A stretch of 38,134 nt of DNA from Phycisphaerae bacterium (GTDB lineage Bacteria; Planctomycetota; Phycisphaerae; Phycisphaerales; SM1A02): positions 1 to 38,134 of the forward strand of contig VGXN01000012.1 in assembly GCA_016873335.1 (NCBI GenBank), written 5' to 3'. Position numbers and translations under genes: made by a program. Of the stretch, positions 15,819-24,244 are shown in pieces. Positions within the stretch are counted from its first letter, which is position 1. Each line of letters opens with the position of its first letter. The notes under the pieces were generated by a model, which did not search any database, had not been told where the DNA came from, and saw only the letters and a list, made by a program, of their open reading frames with translations.

Positions 15819-17809
15819 GCGCGCGCCTGAACCCCGTGCTGGATGCCTGTGAGTTGCGTGTGCCGCTGCAGGTAGCGCAGCGCAGTCGTGATGAACGCCG
15901 CATGGGACCACGTGAGCGGGCTCACGGAAAGATGCGCGCCCGAATAGGGATCGAACTGTTCCGCGAGCACGCCCGAGGCGGAGGCGCGCTTGCAGACCCA
16001 CTCCAGCAGTGGAACGGCTTCCGCAAGTTCCTCCTCACTGTGTGCGCGCGCGATCAGCCACTGCGCGTACCACAAGGTGGTGATGATCCATGGATTGCCT
16101 GGAACCCGCTGCAGATCATGCCGTTCGATCTGGTGGTAATGATCGCCTGCGTACCGCGCCATGCCGCCAATGTCCGTGTGCACCCAGAGGTTCTCGCGCA
16201 GCATGCGCATATGACTAGTGACGCGTGGGTCATCCGCCTCGAGCGCTCCAAGTGCGAAGAGCCCACATGCGCTCGCATCGGGTGTGAAATCGAGGTGATA
16301 GCCACCGGCGCCATCGGGGGTCGCCATGCGTGCGAAGCAGCCACGCTCTTCGCTCCACAGATGGCGGATCATCGCCTCGCGCATGCGTTCAGCACCTTGA
16401 TCGAATTCTGCGGCACGGTCTGCGGCGCCCACCTCGATGGCGAATGCAGCGGCAGCCTTGAGTGCGCCGATCACGGAAGCGACTGTGAACAGATGGACTC
16501 CGCGTCGCTCCTCCCACAGGTCCCACGAGGGCTGCGGCAAGCCATTGGAGTCGCGGTAACGCAGCATCCAGCCGGCAGGTTCGATCACGAGCGGGTTGTA
16601 GAGATCACGCACGAACTCCACATCGCGGAATGCGACGAAGTGGCGACGCAACGCCCAGACCACGAGCGCTGTTTCATCCTCTTGAATCGGCAGGATGCGT
16701 TTTCCATCGAGGATCCACGGATGCCAGCTCGATGCCACGCTGCCCGTCGGGTTGTACTTGTGCAGGAAGTAGCCCGCGGACTCAATCACCTTCGCAGCAA
16801 AGCGGAAGAACGCCTGGGAGAGTTCGCCTTGCCCTGCAAGCACCAGTGCGTGCGAGACGAGCGCGCCATCCCGCGGCCAGAGGTAGGAATAGGTGTCGCC
16901 AGCGAACCGCGTGATGTCGTAGTCGTTGGCGGCGATGATCGCACCACCCTTGTCGATCTGCGTCCGGATGATGAGTTCACTTCGGATGAAGAGATCGCGG
17001 ACGGCTGTGGGAAGGGGAGAGAAGTCGATTCCCTCTTTGGTGGCCCAGAGCCGCCAGTAGGACTCGGTCCGCAGCATCATGCGCTGCGGGGTCTTCGCGC
17101 GCACCTTGTCGTCGAGGGCCTTGACCTCCGCGTAGTCGCGCCCGGCGCAGATCCAATAGGTCACAAGCGCGCTGCCACGCGAGGGGACGCTCAGCGTGAA
17201 TCCCACAGTGGAGTCGACCGAGCCCTGCGCGATGGAGTTGCGGCTGAGCACGCCATCCTCGGCATCGCGCCATGTGCCTTCCGCATCGCGGATGCGTTTC
17301 TGTCCTGTCGACCATGTGTCAACGCCAGTGGCTCGCGCGCCGAAGCCGTTGAAGAGGAAGTAGGTGTCGTCCTTGAAGTGCACGAGGCCGCCCGTCTGCG
17401 GGTCATAGTGCACCGTGTCGCCGACAGCGCTCTCGCCGATGGAGAGATCGTGGTGAAAGAAAAGACGCACATCGCGCGCTTGATCGTGGAGGTTGTGGAC
17501 GCGAACCTCGCGGAAGTAGACGGGACTCCAGAAGTCGACGGCATCGCGGCAATGCAGTCGCACACCCAGTCGGTCATTTCGCAGGTGGACTTCGGTGACG
17601 AGCGAATCGCGCGTGTACTCCAACTCTCGTGTCCAGCCAGGCGCGTCGACCCACGCGAACTGCCCATCGACCCAGACGCCAAACCGCTGCAGGTGCCCAC
17701 AGGTGTGGTTGGGCATGCCGACCCGCGGCCAATAGAGGTCGCGGATGCGGTAGAAGTCGTCGAAGGCAACGAGCATCTCTCCGTTGCCGACTGGAATGTT
17801 TCGCGGCAT
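15815..17809 (-). CDS. Glycoside hydrolase family 15-like enzyme (glucoamylase/trehalase type)
   Basis: The 664-residue protein has an N-terminal beta-sandwich (1 to about 255) and an (alpha/alpha)6 catalytic domain. Hallmarks are the substrate-binding block YLWPRDGALVSHAL, the general acid within SWDLWEERRG (Glu433/434) and the probable general base Glu617 in LAEQFDPYSG. No signal peptide is visible, so it is probably cytoplasmic and acts on glycogen-, maltodextrin- or trehalose-like alpha-glucans. It starts 6 bp behind fabF and overlaps the M28 peptidase start by four bases, which suggests cotranscription with fatty-acid genes. Which alpha-glucan is cleaved cannot be decided from the sequence. 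Confidence 0.88.
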   Translation of the reverse strand: MPRNIPVGNGEMLVAFDDFYRIRDLYWPRVGMPNHTCGHLQRFGVWVDGQFAWVDAPGWTRELEYTRDSLVTEVHLRNDRLGVRLHCRDAVDFWSPVYFREVRVHNLHDQARDVRLFFHHDLSIGESAVGDTVHYDPQTGGLVHFKDDTYFLFNGFGARATGVDTWSTGQKRIRDAEGTWRDAEDGVLSRNSIAQGSVDSTVGFTLSVPSRGSALVTYWICAGRDYAEVKALDDKVRAKTPQRMMLRTESYWRLWATKEGIDFSPLPTAVRDLFIRSELIIRTQIDKGGAIIAANDYDITRFAGDTYSYLWPRDGALVSHALVLAGQGELSQAFFRFAAKVIESAGYFLHKYNPTGSVASSWHPWILDGKRILPIQEDETALVVWALRRHFVAFRDVEFVRDLYNPLVIEPAGWMLRYRDSNGLPQPSWDLWEERRGVHLFTVASVIGALKAAAAFAIEVGAADRAAEFDQGAERMREAMIRHLWSEERGCFARMATPDGAGGYHLDFTPDASACGLFALGALEADDPRVTSHMRMLRENLWVHTDIGGMARYAGDHYHQIERHDLQRVPGNPWIITTLWYAQWLIARAHSEEELAEAVPLLEWVCKRASASGVLAEQFDPYSGAHLSVSPLTWSHAAFITTALRYLQRHTQLTGIQHGVQARA

Positions 17810-17815
17810 GAGGGA

Positions 17816-19072
17816 TCAGCCCCGCGGCGTTCCGAAGACGAGTGTGGTGTTGTGGCCGCCGAACCCGAAGGAGTTGTTGAGGGCGATGCGAACCGAACGC
17901 TGCTGCGCGGTGTTGGCGACAAAGTTCAGATCGAAGCCGTCATCGGGCTGGTCGAGATTGATCGTCGGCGGAAGGGTGCCTGTTTGCAATGCCTTGATGG
18001 TGGCGATGCTCTCCACTCCACCCGCCGCGCCGAGTGCATGCCCCATCACCGACTTTGTGGAACTCATCGCCAGCGCATGCGCGTGACTGCCGAAGAGGCG
18101 CTTCACGGCGCTCACTTCGGCCGCATCGCCAAGCGGCGTGCTCGTGCCGTGCGCGTTGATGTAGCCGACATCGGTGGCGTTCACTTGGGCATCGGCAAGG
18201 GCGTTCTGCATCGAACGGAACGCGCCGGCACCCTGTTCCTCGGGCGCGGCAATGTGGAACGCATCTCCCGAACAGCCGTAGCCAAGCAGTTCCGCATAGA
18301 TGTTTGCGCCGCGCCTTCGGGCGTGTTCGAATTCCTCAAGCACGATCACCGCCGCCCCCTCGCTCAGCACGAACCCGTCGCGATCCTTGTCGAAGGGGCG
18401 GCTCGCCAAGGCGGGCGCCTCATTCCGTGTCGAGAGCGCCTTCATCGATGCGAATGCGCCGATACAAAGCGGGGTGACCGCCGCTTCCGCGCCGCCTGCG
18501 AGCATCACATCCGCGTCACCGCGTTGAATGGTCTGGAATGCCGCGCCGATTGCATGCGACCCAGTGGCGCAGGCGGTCGCCGTCGCGATGTTGCTGCCGC
18601 GCAGGTTGAACCGGATGGAGACCTGTCCCGCACCTGCGTTGACCATCAGGCGCGGAACGGTGAACGGATTGATCTTTCGGTTGCCCGATGTGACCATGCC
18701 ACGAACGCCCGTCTCGATCGTTCCGATGCCGCCAATGCCTGATCCGATCGCGACGCCGTGGCGGTAGGGATCGCCCGCCTGAAAGTCGATGCCGCAGTCG
18801 CGGACAGCCTCGTGCGCCGCGCCGAGAGCGAAGATCGCGAAACGATCGATACGGCGCTGCTCGCGGACATCAAGGAACGACGAGGGATCGAAGTTGCGCA
18901 CTTCGCCAGCGAAACGGACCCCCCAGTCCTCGTTCGCGTCGAACTGCGTGATGCCTGCGATGCCCGAACGTCCGTGGATGAAACTGTCCCACGTCTCCGC
19001 GGCACTATGACCAACGGGCGTAATGGCACCGAGCCCGGTCACAACCACGCGTCGGAGTGTGATGGTCCTCAC
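17816..19072 (-). CDS. fabF: Beta-ketoacyl-ACP synthase II
   Basis: FabF condenses malonyl-ACP with acyl-ACP in fatty-acid elongation. The thiolase-fold protein has the Cys-His-His triad at Cys168 (ATACATGSHAIG), His308 (INAHGTSTPLGD) and His345 (SVMGHALGAAGG), and the C-terminal NNSFGFGGHNTTLVF block. GTG 19072 gives 418 residues, close to the usual length. TTG 19090 would add six residues, and neither has a strong ribosome binding site. It lies 27 bp behind acpP, as is common, and 6 bp before GH15. Confidence 0.95.
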   Translation of the reverse strand: MRTITLRRVVVTGLGAITPVGHSAAETWDSFIHGRSGIAGITQFDANEDWGVRFAGEVRNFDPSSFLDVREQRRIDRFAIFALGAAHEAVRDCGIDFQAGDPYRHGVAIGSGIGGIGTIETGVRGMVTSGNRKINPFTVPRLMVNAGAGQVSIRFNLRGSNIATATACATGSHAIGAAFQTIQRGDADVMLAGGAEAAVTPLCIGAFASMKALSTRNEAPALASRPFDKDRDGFVLSEGAAVIVLEEFEHARRRGANIYAELLGYGCSGDAFHIAAPEEQGAGAFRSMQNALADAQVNATDVGYINAHGTSTPLGDAAEVSAVKRLFGSHAHALAMSSTKSVMGHALGAAGGVESIATIKALQTGTLPPTINLDQPDDGFDLNFVANTAQQRSVRIALNNSFGFGGHNTTLVFGTPRG

Positions 19073-19099
19073 AGCAGGAATGCGCTGCAAAGGCGCAGA

Positions 19100-19372
19100 T
19101 CAGCCGGTCTTCGCTGCGCCGCCCTTGCCACTGCCAAAGTTGGTCTTGATGTAGTCAATCGCGGAACCGACGGTCTGGATCTTGTCGCCCTGATCGTCGG
19201 GAATCGATGTTCCGAACTGGTCCTCAAACTCCATCACCAATTCAACGATATCGAGGCTGTCGGCATTGAGGTCGTTGGTGAAACTGGTTTCGCGCTTGAT
19301 CTCAGCCTTGTCCACCCCCATCTGCTCTGCAACGATGGCGATGACCTTCTCTTCGATCTCTTTTTCAGTCAC
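19100..19372 (-). CDS. acpP: Acyl carrier protein
   Basis: The 90-residue acidic protein has the phosphopantetheine attachment site Ser39 in the [15 protein letters not shown] block and the helical pattern of ACP. It carries the growing acyl chain in type II fatty-acid synthesis. It begins with GTG at 19372, preceded by AGAGGAG eight bases upstream. The C-terminus has an extra Gly/Lys-rich tail ([11 protein letters not shown]) beyond the usual roughly 78 residues. It heads a minus-strand unit with fabF and is divergent from fabG. Confidence 0.95.
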   Translation of the reverse strand: MTEKEIEEKVIAIVAEQMGVDKAEIKRETSFTNDLNADSLDIVELVMEFEDQFGTSIPDDQGDKIQTVGSAIDYIKTNFGSGKGGAAKTG

Positions 19373-19545
19373 TGGAGGGCTCCTCTAGAGGTGTTGGAAG
19401 TTGCTGTTGATCCGTCGAACGACCAAGAACATCGGCAGTTTGTGCCGCCGAGGAGTATAACCGCTGAGCGGACTTCTGTGCGGACGCGGCAAAGGTTGTT
19501 CGTCCATCGGGATAGCTATGATCCGCGCGCTGCAAGGAGGCAACC
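19373..19545. promoter_or_regulatory. Divergent acpP/fabG control region
   Basis: Both transcripts must start here. On the minus strand TATACT (19459-19454) is a good -10 for acpP, but no clear -35 was found. On the plus strand TATGAT (19517-19522) is a possible -10 with TTGTTC (19496-19501) 15 bases upstream. It would put the fabG mRNA start near 19530, just before AAGGAGG. These are inspection-level matches. Confidence 0.4.
19534..19540 (+). promoter_or_regulatory. Strong ribosome binding site of fabG in front of an ATC start
   Basis: A perfect AAGGAGG is followed after five bases by ATC (19546). In the fabG frame a TGA lies at 19519-19521, so the start must lie between that stop and the conserved TGASRGIG motif. 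No ATG, GTG or TTG occurs in that interval. Confidence 0.75.
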
Positions 19546-20280
19546 ATCGAAAAGCGTGTCGCCATCGTTACTGGAGCCAGCCGCGGAATCGGTCGTGCCA
19601 TCGCTCGGCGGCTTGCCGCAGATGGGAAGCATGTGGTGGGAGTGGCGCGCAATGCCGAGCATTTGGCTGCACTGCAGGGTGAAATCGCCGCGGCGGGGGG
19701 GAGTTGCGAGGTGGCCGCGTGCGATGTGGGTGATGGGGCTGCGCTTGCCGCGCTCATCGATGGCGTTGCCGAAAGGCTCGGGCGACTCGACATCATGGTG
19801 AACAATGCGGGCATCACCAAAGATGGTCTGGTGCTTCGCATGAGCGACGAGGATTTCGATGATGTGATCCGCGTGAACCTTCGTTCCGCATTCGTGGCGT
19901 GCCGATCCGCGGCGCGACCGATGATGCGTGCGCGCTTCGGGCGCATCATCAATATGAGCTCGGTCGCGGGCATCATGGGAAACCCAGGGCAGGCGAACTA
20001 CGCCGCCGCGAAAGCAGGGTTGATCGGCATGACCAAGTCGATCGCAAAGGAACTTGGCGGGAAGGGGATCACCGCAAATGTCATCGCGCCCGGGTTCATC
20101 GATACGGACATGACTGGAGCGCTCGGCGCGGCGGTCAAGGAGGCAGTGCTCCCGCACATTCCCCTGAAGCGCTTTGGGCAAGTCGACGACATCGCGGCAG
20201 CGGTGTCCTATGTGGCATCAGATGGCGGCGGCTATCTGACAGGGCATGTCCTGTCGGTGGACGGTGGCCTCGCCATGTGA
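19546..20280 (+). CDS. fabG: 3-oxoacyl-ACP reductase with apparent ATC start
   Basis: FabG reduces 3-oxoacyl-ACP with NADPH. The short-chain dehydrogenase has the cofactor motif TGASRGIG (residues 9-16), NNAG (86-89), the catalytic Ser139, Tyr152 and Lys156 in INMSSVAG...NYAAAKAGL, and PGFIDTDM. From ATC the product is 244 residues, exactly the common FabG length, and reads xEKRVAIVTGASRGIG. The first ATG/GTG/TTG in frame is GTG 19633, which would delete the whole cofactor motif. Either an AUC initiation codon is used, or one base (ATG read as ATC) is a sequencing error. The gene faces against all other fab genes around it. It ends 126 bp before the convergent lipoprotein stop. Confidence 0.93.
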   Translation: MEKRVAIVTGASRGIGRAIARRLAADGKHVVGVARNAEHLAALQGEIAAAGGSCEVAACDVGDGAALAALIDGVAERLGRLDIMVNNAGITKDGLVLRMSDEDFDDVIRVNLRSAFVACRSAARPMMRARFGRIINMSSVAGIMGNPGQANYAAAKAGLIGMTKSIAKELGGKGITANVIAPGFIDTDMTGALGAAVKEAVLPHIPLKRFGQVDDIAAAVSYVASDGGGYLTGHVLSVDGGLAM

Positions 20281-20282
20281 GG

Positions 20283-20309
20283 TGCGCACGAGAAGTGCGT
20301 CAGTGCGCA
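20283..20309. terminator. Possible bidirectional hairpin between convergent fabG and lipoprotein genes
   Basis: TGCGCAC (20283-20289) and GTGCGCA (20303-20309) form a 7-bp stem around a 13-base loop right after the fabG stop. No T-tract follows, so termination is only a guess. I see nothing else in the 126-bp gap. Confidence 0.3.
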
Positions 20310-20406
20310 GTCGGCGCCTTCCTGCCCATCGGCAACGCAGCGAAAGTCCGTGACCGCTCAACCGGTGGGTCGCCCGGAGGTTCGGCGAGAGGCATTGGGC
20401 TGAAAA

Positions 20407-21210
20407 TCAGTCAGGAATCGGCGGACGCTTCTGCTTCTTGAGTGCGCCGCCGCCTGTACCGCCTGGAGGTGTCGGGGTGTTGCCGCCACCGCTGCCGCCG
20501 TCACTCGACTCTTCGCTCTCCTCAGTCTTCGACTGTGGAATCTCGACTTCCTCATCGGGGAGGTTGGCGTACTTCTCGAACATGTCGTTCACATACTTCT
20601 TCCACGCGGCGATCGAGTCGGTGCCTGAAAGGTGATCGAGAATGTCTGGAGGACCGGGGAACGATGTGAAGAGGATCTTGCCGTCTTCCTCGGAAGCGTC
20701 CCACAGCAGAGCGCGATCGGGCAACTCGCTGGTGATGAGCGCGAAGGTCGCGAAGCCGTTCGAGTCATTCTTGCACTGCACCTCGATGGACTTGATACCC
20801 ACGGTCGACTTCGCCCATCCACCACCTTCGGTCAACTTCTTCAGCACCTTGGCATCGCGTTCCGACATCATTCCGCCAGCTGCAGCCTCGTCACCCTTGG
20901 CAAATGCGTTCCAGAACAGCAGCACAGCCTTGCGCTCTTCCGTGGTCTTTGGAGCGAGATCTTCGGGCAGGCTGACGCGCTCATCGATCGAGAGCGACTT
21001 CATCAGTGAGGCAATGTCTTCCACCGTTGGCTCAGGTGGCGGTGGCGGCGGCGGCGGCGGCGCCTGAACGACTGGTGCGGCTTGCTGTACTTCTTCATCG
21101 CCGCAGGCGCCGAGCAACAGGATCGCGGCGCCGCACGCGCCCCACACCGCGGAGCGCAACATCGGGCTTGGGTCAGACTTTCGTCGCATCGGCAATCTCT
21201 GGCTTGTCAT
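20407..21210 (-). CDS. Proline-rich lipoprotein, unknown function
   Basis: The protein has a hydrophobic segment ending in the lipobox LLGAC, so it is probably lipid-anchored. A run of nine Pro follows (VQAPPPP..., encoded by a GGT/GGC tract on the plus strand at 21035-21062). Then comes a globular helical region of about 150 residues with no recognised domain (MSERDAKVLKKLTEGGGW, LLWDASEEDGKILFTSFPG) and an acidic, Gly-rich tail (EESEESSDGGSGGGN) ending with basic residues. ATG 21210 has GAGGTGA upstream but overlaps the fabD 3' end by 38 bp. ATG 21162, 10 bp behind the fabD stop, is an alternative that gives a more usual short n-region (MLRSAVWGACG). It is coexpressed with fabD by position. 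Confidence 0.6.
   Translation of the reverse strand: MTSQRLPMRRKSDPSPMLRSAVWGACGAAILLLGACGDEEVQQAAPVVQAPPPPPPPPPEPTVEDIASLMKSLSIDERVSLPEDLAPKTTEERKAVLLFWNAFAKGDEAAAGGMMSERDAKVLKKLTEGGGWAKSTVGIKSIEVQCKNDSNGFATFALITSELPDRALLWDASEEDGKILFTSFPGPPDILDHLSGTDSIAAWKKYVNDMFEKYANLPDEEVEIPQSKTEESEESSDGGSGGGNTPTPPGGTGGGALKKQKRPPIPD
21035..21062. repeat. GGT/GGC trinucleotide tract coding a Pro9 run
   Basis: A short imperfect trinucleotide array (GGTGGCGGTGGC, then repeated GGC) encodes nine prolines in the minus-strand lipoprotein. It is a spot where slippage could change linker length. Confidence 0.6.
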
Positions 21211-22132
21211 GAGTTGTCACCTCGCATGTTCGGTCGATACGCCGCATCAGCCCCTTGAGCACCGAGCCGGGAGCCAATTCGTGCAAACTCGGTCGGGTCT
21301 CACCCGAAGGAAGTCCCGCCGAGAGAGCAGCCATGCTCTGACTCCACTGTACAGGGCGGACGATTTGGTCCACAAGCAGCGTCCGAAGAAGTGCGGCGTT
21401 CGCGGGATCATGCGGCCGCGCAGTGACATTGCTCCAGACGGGCACTTTCAGCGGTTGCAGCGGGACGCGATCGAGCACGGCAGCCATTGCCTCGGCGGCG
21501 GGCGCCATCAGCGGCGAGTGGAACGCACCTGCGACCTGCAACTTCGTTGCGCGGCAGCCGACTGTTGCGGCTGCCTCGAGCGCACGATCGCATGCCGAGG
21601 CGTGCCCTGAGAGCACGATTTGTCCTGGCGCATTGAAGTTTGCGCAGACGAGCACTTCGCCCTGCGCGGCGGCATCGCACACCGCCTGCGCCTGCGCTTC
21701 GTCCGCACCAATCAGCGCGACCATGCCGCCCTTGCTCGCCTGTGCCGCGGCCTGCATCTGCCGTCCACGCTCGGCCACGAGTTGCAATCCATCCTCGAAT
21801 GAGAACGCTCCCGCAATGTGCAGCGCGGTGTACTCCCCGAGCGAAAGCCCCGCCGCACTGCAGATGTTCGTGCAGACGCCGCGCTCCTGAAGTGCGTGCA
21901 ACGATGCGATGGCGCAGGTGTAGAGCGCAGGCTGACTGACATCGGTGCGGTGCACTGTTTCGGGCGCTCCCTCGAACGCGACCTTCGACAGCGGTTCACC
22001 CCCGATGCGCACGATCGCGTCCGCGCGCCGAAAGATCGTTGCGGCCGCCGTGCTGGAATCGAACCATGCGCGACCCATGCCGGGCGTTTGCGCTCCTTGA
22101 CCTGGGCACAGGATGATCTGCTGATGTGTCAT
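21173..22132 (-). CDS. fabD: Malonyl-CoA:ACP transacylase
   Basis: FabD loads malonyl onto ACP. The 319-residue protein shows CPGQGAQ (residues 9-15), the nucleophile Ser97 in the elbow AAGLSLGEYTAL and the catalytic His205 in VAGAFHSPLM, plus an oxyanion/Arg region around TDVSQPALYT. The elbow reads GLSLG where most family members read GHSLG. ATG 22132 starts the conserved TxxQIILCPGQGAQ segment; no good ribosome binding site precedes it. It follows fabH after 84 bp and precedes the lipoprotein gene. Confidence 0.95.
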   Translation of the reverse strand: MTHQQIILCPGQGAQTPGMGRAWFDSSTAAATIFRRADAIVRIGGEPLSKVAFEGAPETVHRTDVSQPALYTCAIASLHALQERGVCTNICSAAGLSLGEYTALHIAGAFSFEDGLQLVAERGRQMQAAAQASKGGMVALIGADEAQAQAVCDAAAQGEVLVCANFNAPGQIVLSGHASACDRALEAAATVGCRATKLQVAGAFHSPLMAPAAEAMAAVLDRVPLQPLKVPVWSNVTARPHDPANAALLRTLLVDQIVRPVQWSQSMAALSAGLPSGETRPSLHELAPGSVLKGLMRRIDRTCEVTTHDKPEIADATKV

Positions 22133-22216
22133 ATGGAGATCAAAGGTCTGCGATGAACGGGGAGTCGGTTGTCTCTGCACACGTTGTACCGCACAGGGGG
22201 CCGTTCGAACGACTGC

Positions 22217-23221
22217 TCAGACTCGCCACACGGAACTTGCCCATGTGAGCCCGCCGCCAAAGGCAACCATCACGAATGGTCGCTCGCGCTCGATCTTGCC
22301 GGCTCGCCAGAGTTCATCGAGGGACAGTCCGACGCTCGCTGCCGATGTGTTGCCATACTTGTCGATGTTGATGTGGACCTTTTCCTGCGGCAAACCGAGA
22401 CGCTCCCGTGCGGCTTCGATGATCCGCAAGTTCGACTGATGGCAGATCACCTGACCGACGGAATCGGGCGTCAGGTTGGTGTGTCGCATCGCGTCTTCGA
22501 GCACCTCGCGGAACTTGGTGACGGCGAAGCGGAAGACTTCCCTGCCGTTCATGCGGATTTTGCCGAGGCGGATGGGATTGTCCGCATCCGAGGCGGGGAC
22601 GTCCCGCTCCTGCCGAGGCAGGTAGAGCGAATGCCATCCCGTGCCGTCCGCCCCCATGGTCTGGTAGAGGCACCCGATGCGAGGGTTGGGATCGCGCTGC
22701 AGGATCACCGCGCCCGCCGCGTCGCCAAACAGGATCGACACGGAACGGTCCGTGTAATCCACGATGCTGCTCATGTGTTCCGCGCCGATCACGCCGATCG
22801 TGCGGAACATGCCTGCACGGATCAAGCCTTGCGCAAGATTGACTCCGTAGACGAAGCCGCAGCATGCGGCGGAGACGTCGAACGCGGCGGCGGGCACCGC
22901 ACCGACAGCGGCACCGATGCGCGCAGCCACGGAAGGACATGTCATGTCGGGCGTGACGGTGCCAACGATGATGAGATCGAGATCGGAGCCCTTCATCTTG
23001 GCGCACTCAAGCGCACGCTCGAGCGCGGTTCGCGCCATGTCGAAGGTGCTCTCGCGCGCCGAATCGCAGATCCGCCGTTCACGGATGCCCGTGCGCTGGG
23101 TGATCCACTCGTCGCTGGTGTCAAGGATCTTCGCGAAGTCCTCGTTCGTCATGCGACGCTCGGGCACATACGACCCGGTCCCGCAGATGCGGACTCCGCA
23201 CGCGGGCAGGTCGCTGCTCAT
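22217..23221 (-). CDS. fabH: Beta-ketoacyl-ACP synthase III
   Basis: FabH starts fatty-acid synthesis by condensing acetyl-CoA with malonyl-ACP. The 334-residue protein has the Cys-His-Asn triad: Cys120 (DVSAACCGF), His261 (VICHQSNLRI) and Asn291 (DKYGNTSAAS), and the EWITQRTGIRERR block. Its ATG overlaps the plsX stop by four bases (ATGA), a common plsX-fabH coupling. Confidence 0.96.
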   Translation of the reverse strand: MSSDLPACGVRICGTGSYVPERRMTNEDFAKILDTSDEWITQRTGIRERRICDSARESTFDMARTALERALECAKMKGSDLDLIIVGTVTPDMTCPSVAARIGAAVGAVPAAAFDVSAACCGFVYGVNLAQGLIRAGMFRTIGVIGAEHMSSIVDYTDRSVSILFGDAAGAVILQRDPNPRIGCLYQTMGADGTGWHSLYLPRQERDVPASDADNPIRLGKIRMNGREVFRFAVTKFREVLEDAMRHTNLTPDSVGQVICHQSNLRIIEAARERLGLPQEKVHINIDKYGNTSAASVGLSLDELWRAGKIERERPFVMVAFGGGLTWASSVWRV

Positions 23222-24234
23222 GCGATGAGGTGCTGCGCGGCCGCGAGCCGCTGGACGATTGTGTCGTTGATGCCGAGGTCGACGAAACTTCGTGCGCGAC
23301 GGATGGCACTCGTGATGGTGCGTGCCACGCTGGAGCCGTGGGAGATCAGGCACACGCCGTTGACGCCCATCAGCGGGGCGCCGCCATGCTCGTGATAGTC
23401 GTACTTCGCATAGAGGCTCTTGACCACAGGTTCGAGCCGCGAGGCGAGCGTCGGATCAATCGCAAAGACCTCCTTCGCGAGCGCCTTGAAGATGCCTGAC
23501 GAGAGCCCTTCCGCCATCTTCAGCATGACGTTGCCGACGATGCCGTCGGTGATCACCACATCAGCCTCGCCGTCGAACACGCCACGACCCTCGACGAAGC
23601 CGCTGAACTGAAGCCCGTCCGTCATGCGCAGCAGATCGCGTGCGTCGCGCATCTCCTGCGTTCCCTTCTGCTCCTCACCGCCCACATTCATCAGTGCGAT
23701 GCGGGGGTTGGCGATGCCCAGCACCCGACGCGCGTAGATGTCGCCCATCACGCCGTACTGCGCGAGATGCTGCGCCTTCGGTTCGATGTTCGCGCCCACA
23801 TCGATGAGCACGATCGGCCCGGCGAAGGTCGGCACGGTCACTGCGATGCCTGGTCGGATCACTCCCTCGAGGCGACGCATGTGCAACTGCGCCGCAGCCA
23901 CACATGCCCCGGTGTTCCCGGCAGAAATCACCGCGTCGAGGCGTTTGGGCTGCTTCGGCGATGCCATGCGGCCCATCACCACGATGGAGGAGTCCTTCTT
24001 CGCCCGAACCGCATCGACCGGCGGCTCGTCCATCCCGATGACTTCGGTGGTTGGAACGATGTCGATCACGGCGCGGTCGACACCGCGCTCGCTGATCGCC
24101 TCCTCGATCATTGGACCGTCGCCAATGAGCACCAACTGATCCCCCTGGGGCAACGCCGGGACGGCGGCGAAGCAGCCTTTGAGGATTTCATCGGGGGCGT
24201 TGTCGCCACCCATCACATCAATGCCGATGCGCAT
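23218..24234 (-). CDS. plsX: Phosphate acyltransferase
   Basis: PlsX makes acyl-phosphate from acyl-ACP for phospholipid synthesis. The 338-residue protein begins MRIGIDVMGGDNAPDEILKG, the family hallmark, and contains SAGNTGACVA, LIDVGAN and VITDGIVGNVMLKMAEG blocks. It lies between rpmF and fabH, the usual bacterial order rpmF-plsX-fabH-fabD. No Shine-Dalgarno sequence is apparent; the rpmF stop is 10 bp upstream, so reinitiation is likely. Confidence 0.96.
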   Translation of the reverse strand: MRIGIDVMGGDNAPDEILKGCFAAVPALPQGDQLVLIGDGPMIEEAISERGVDRAVIDIVPTTEVIGMDEPPVDAVRAKKDSSIVVMGRMASPKQPKRLDAVISAGNTGACVAAAQLHMRRLEGVIRPGIAVTVPTFAGPIVLIDVGANIEPKAQHLAQYGVMGDIYARRVLGIANPRIALMNVGGEEQKGTQEMRDARDLLRMTDGLQFSGFVEGRGVFDGEADVVITDGIVGNVMLKMAEGLSSGIFKALAKEVFAIDPTLASRLEPVVKSLYAKYDYHEHGGAPLMGVNGVCLISHGSSVARTITSAIRRARSFVDLGINDTIVQRLAAAQHLIA

Positions 24235-24244
24235 CAGGAGGTCG

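Noticed and set aside
15701-18742. Very long open frame on the plus strand (about 1000 codons)
   Set aside because: It is antisense to GH15, M28 and fabF genes with clear motifs; its translation has no recognisable domain and is low-complexity, as expected from GC-rich codon bias.
19518-19545. ATG 19518 as the fabG start through a frameshift
   Set aside because: It is in another frame and would place AAGGAGG inside the coding region; the conserved FabG N-terminus starts right behind that binding site.
19633-20280. fabG starting at GTG 19633
   Set aside because: This would remove the TGASRGIG cofactor motif and has no ribosome binding site; the frame clearly continues upstream to 19546.
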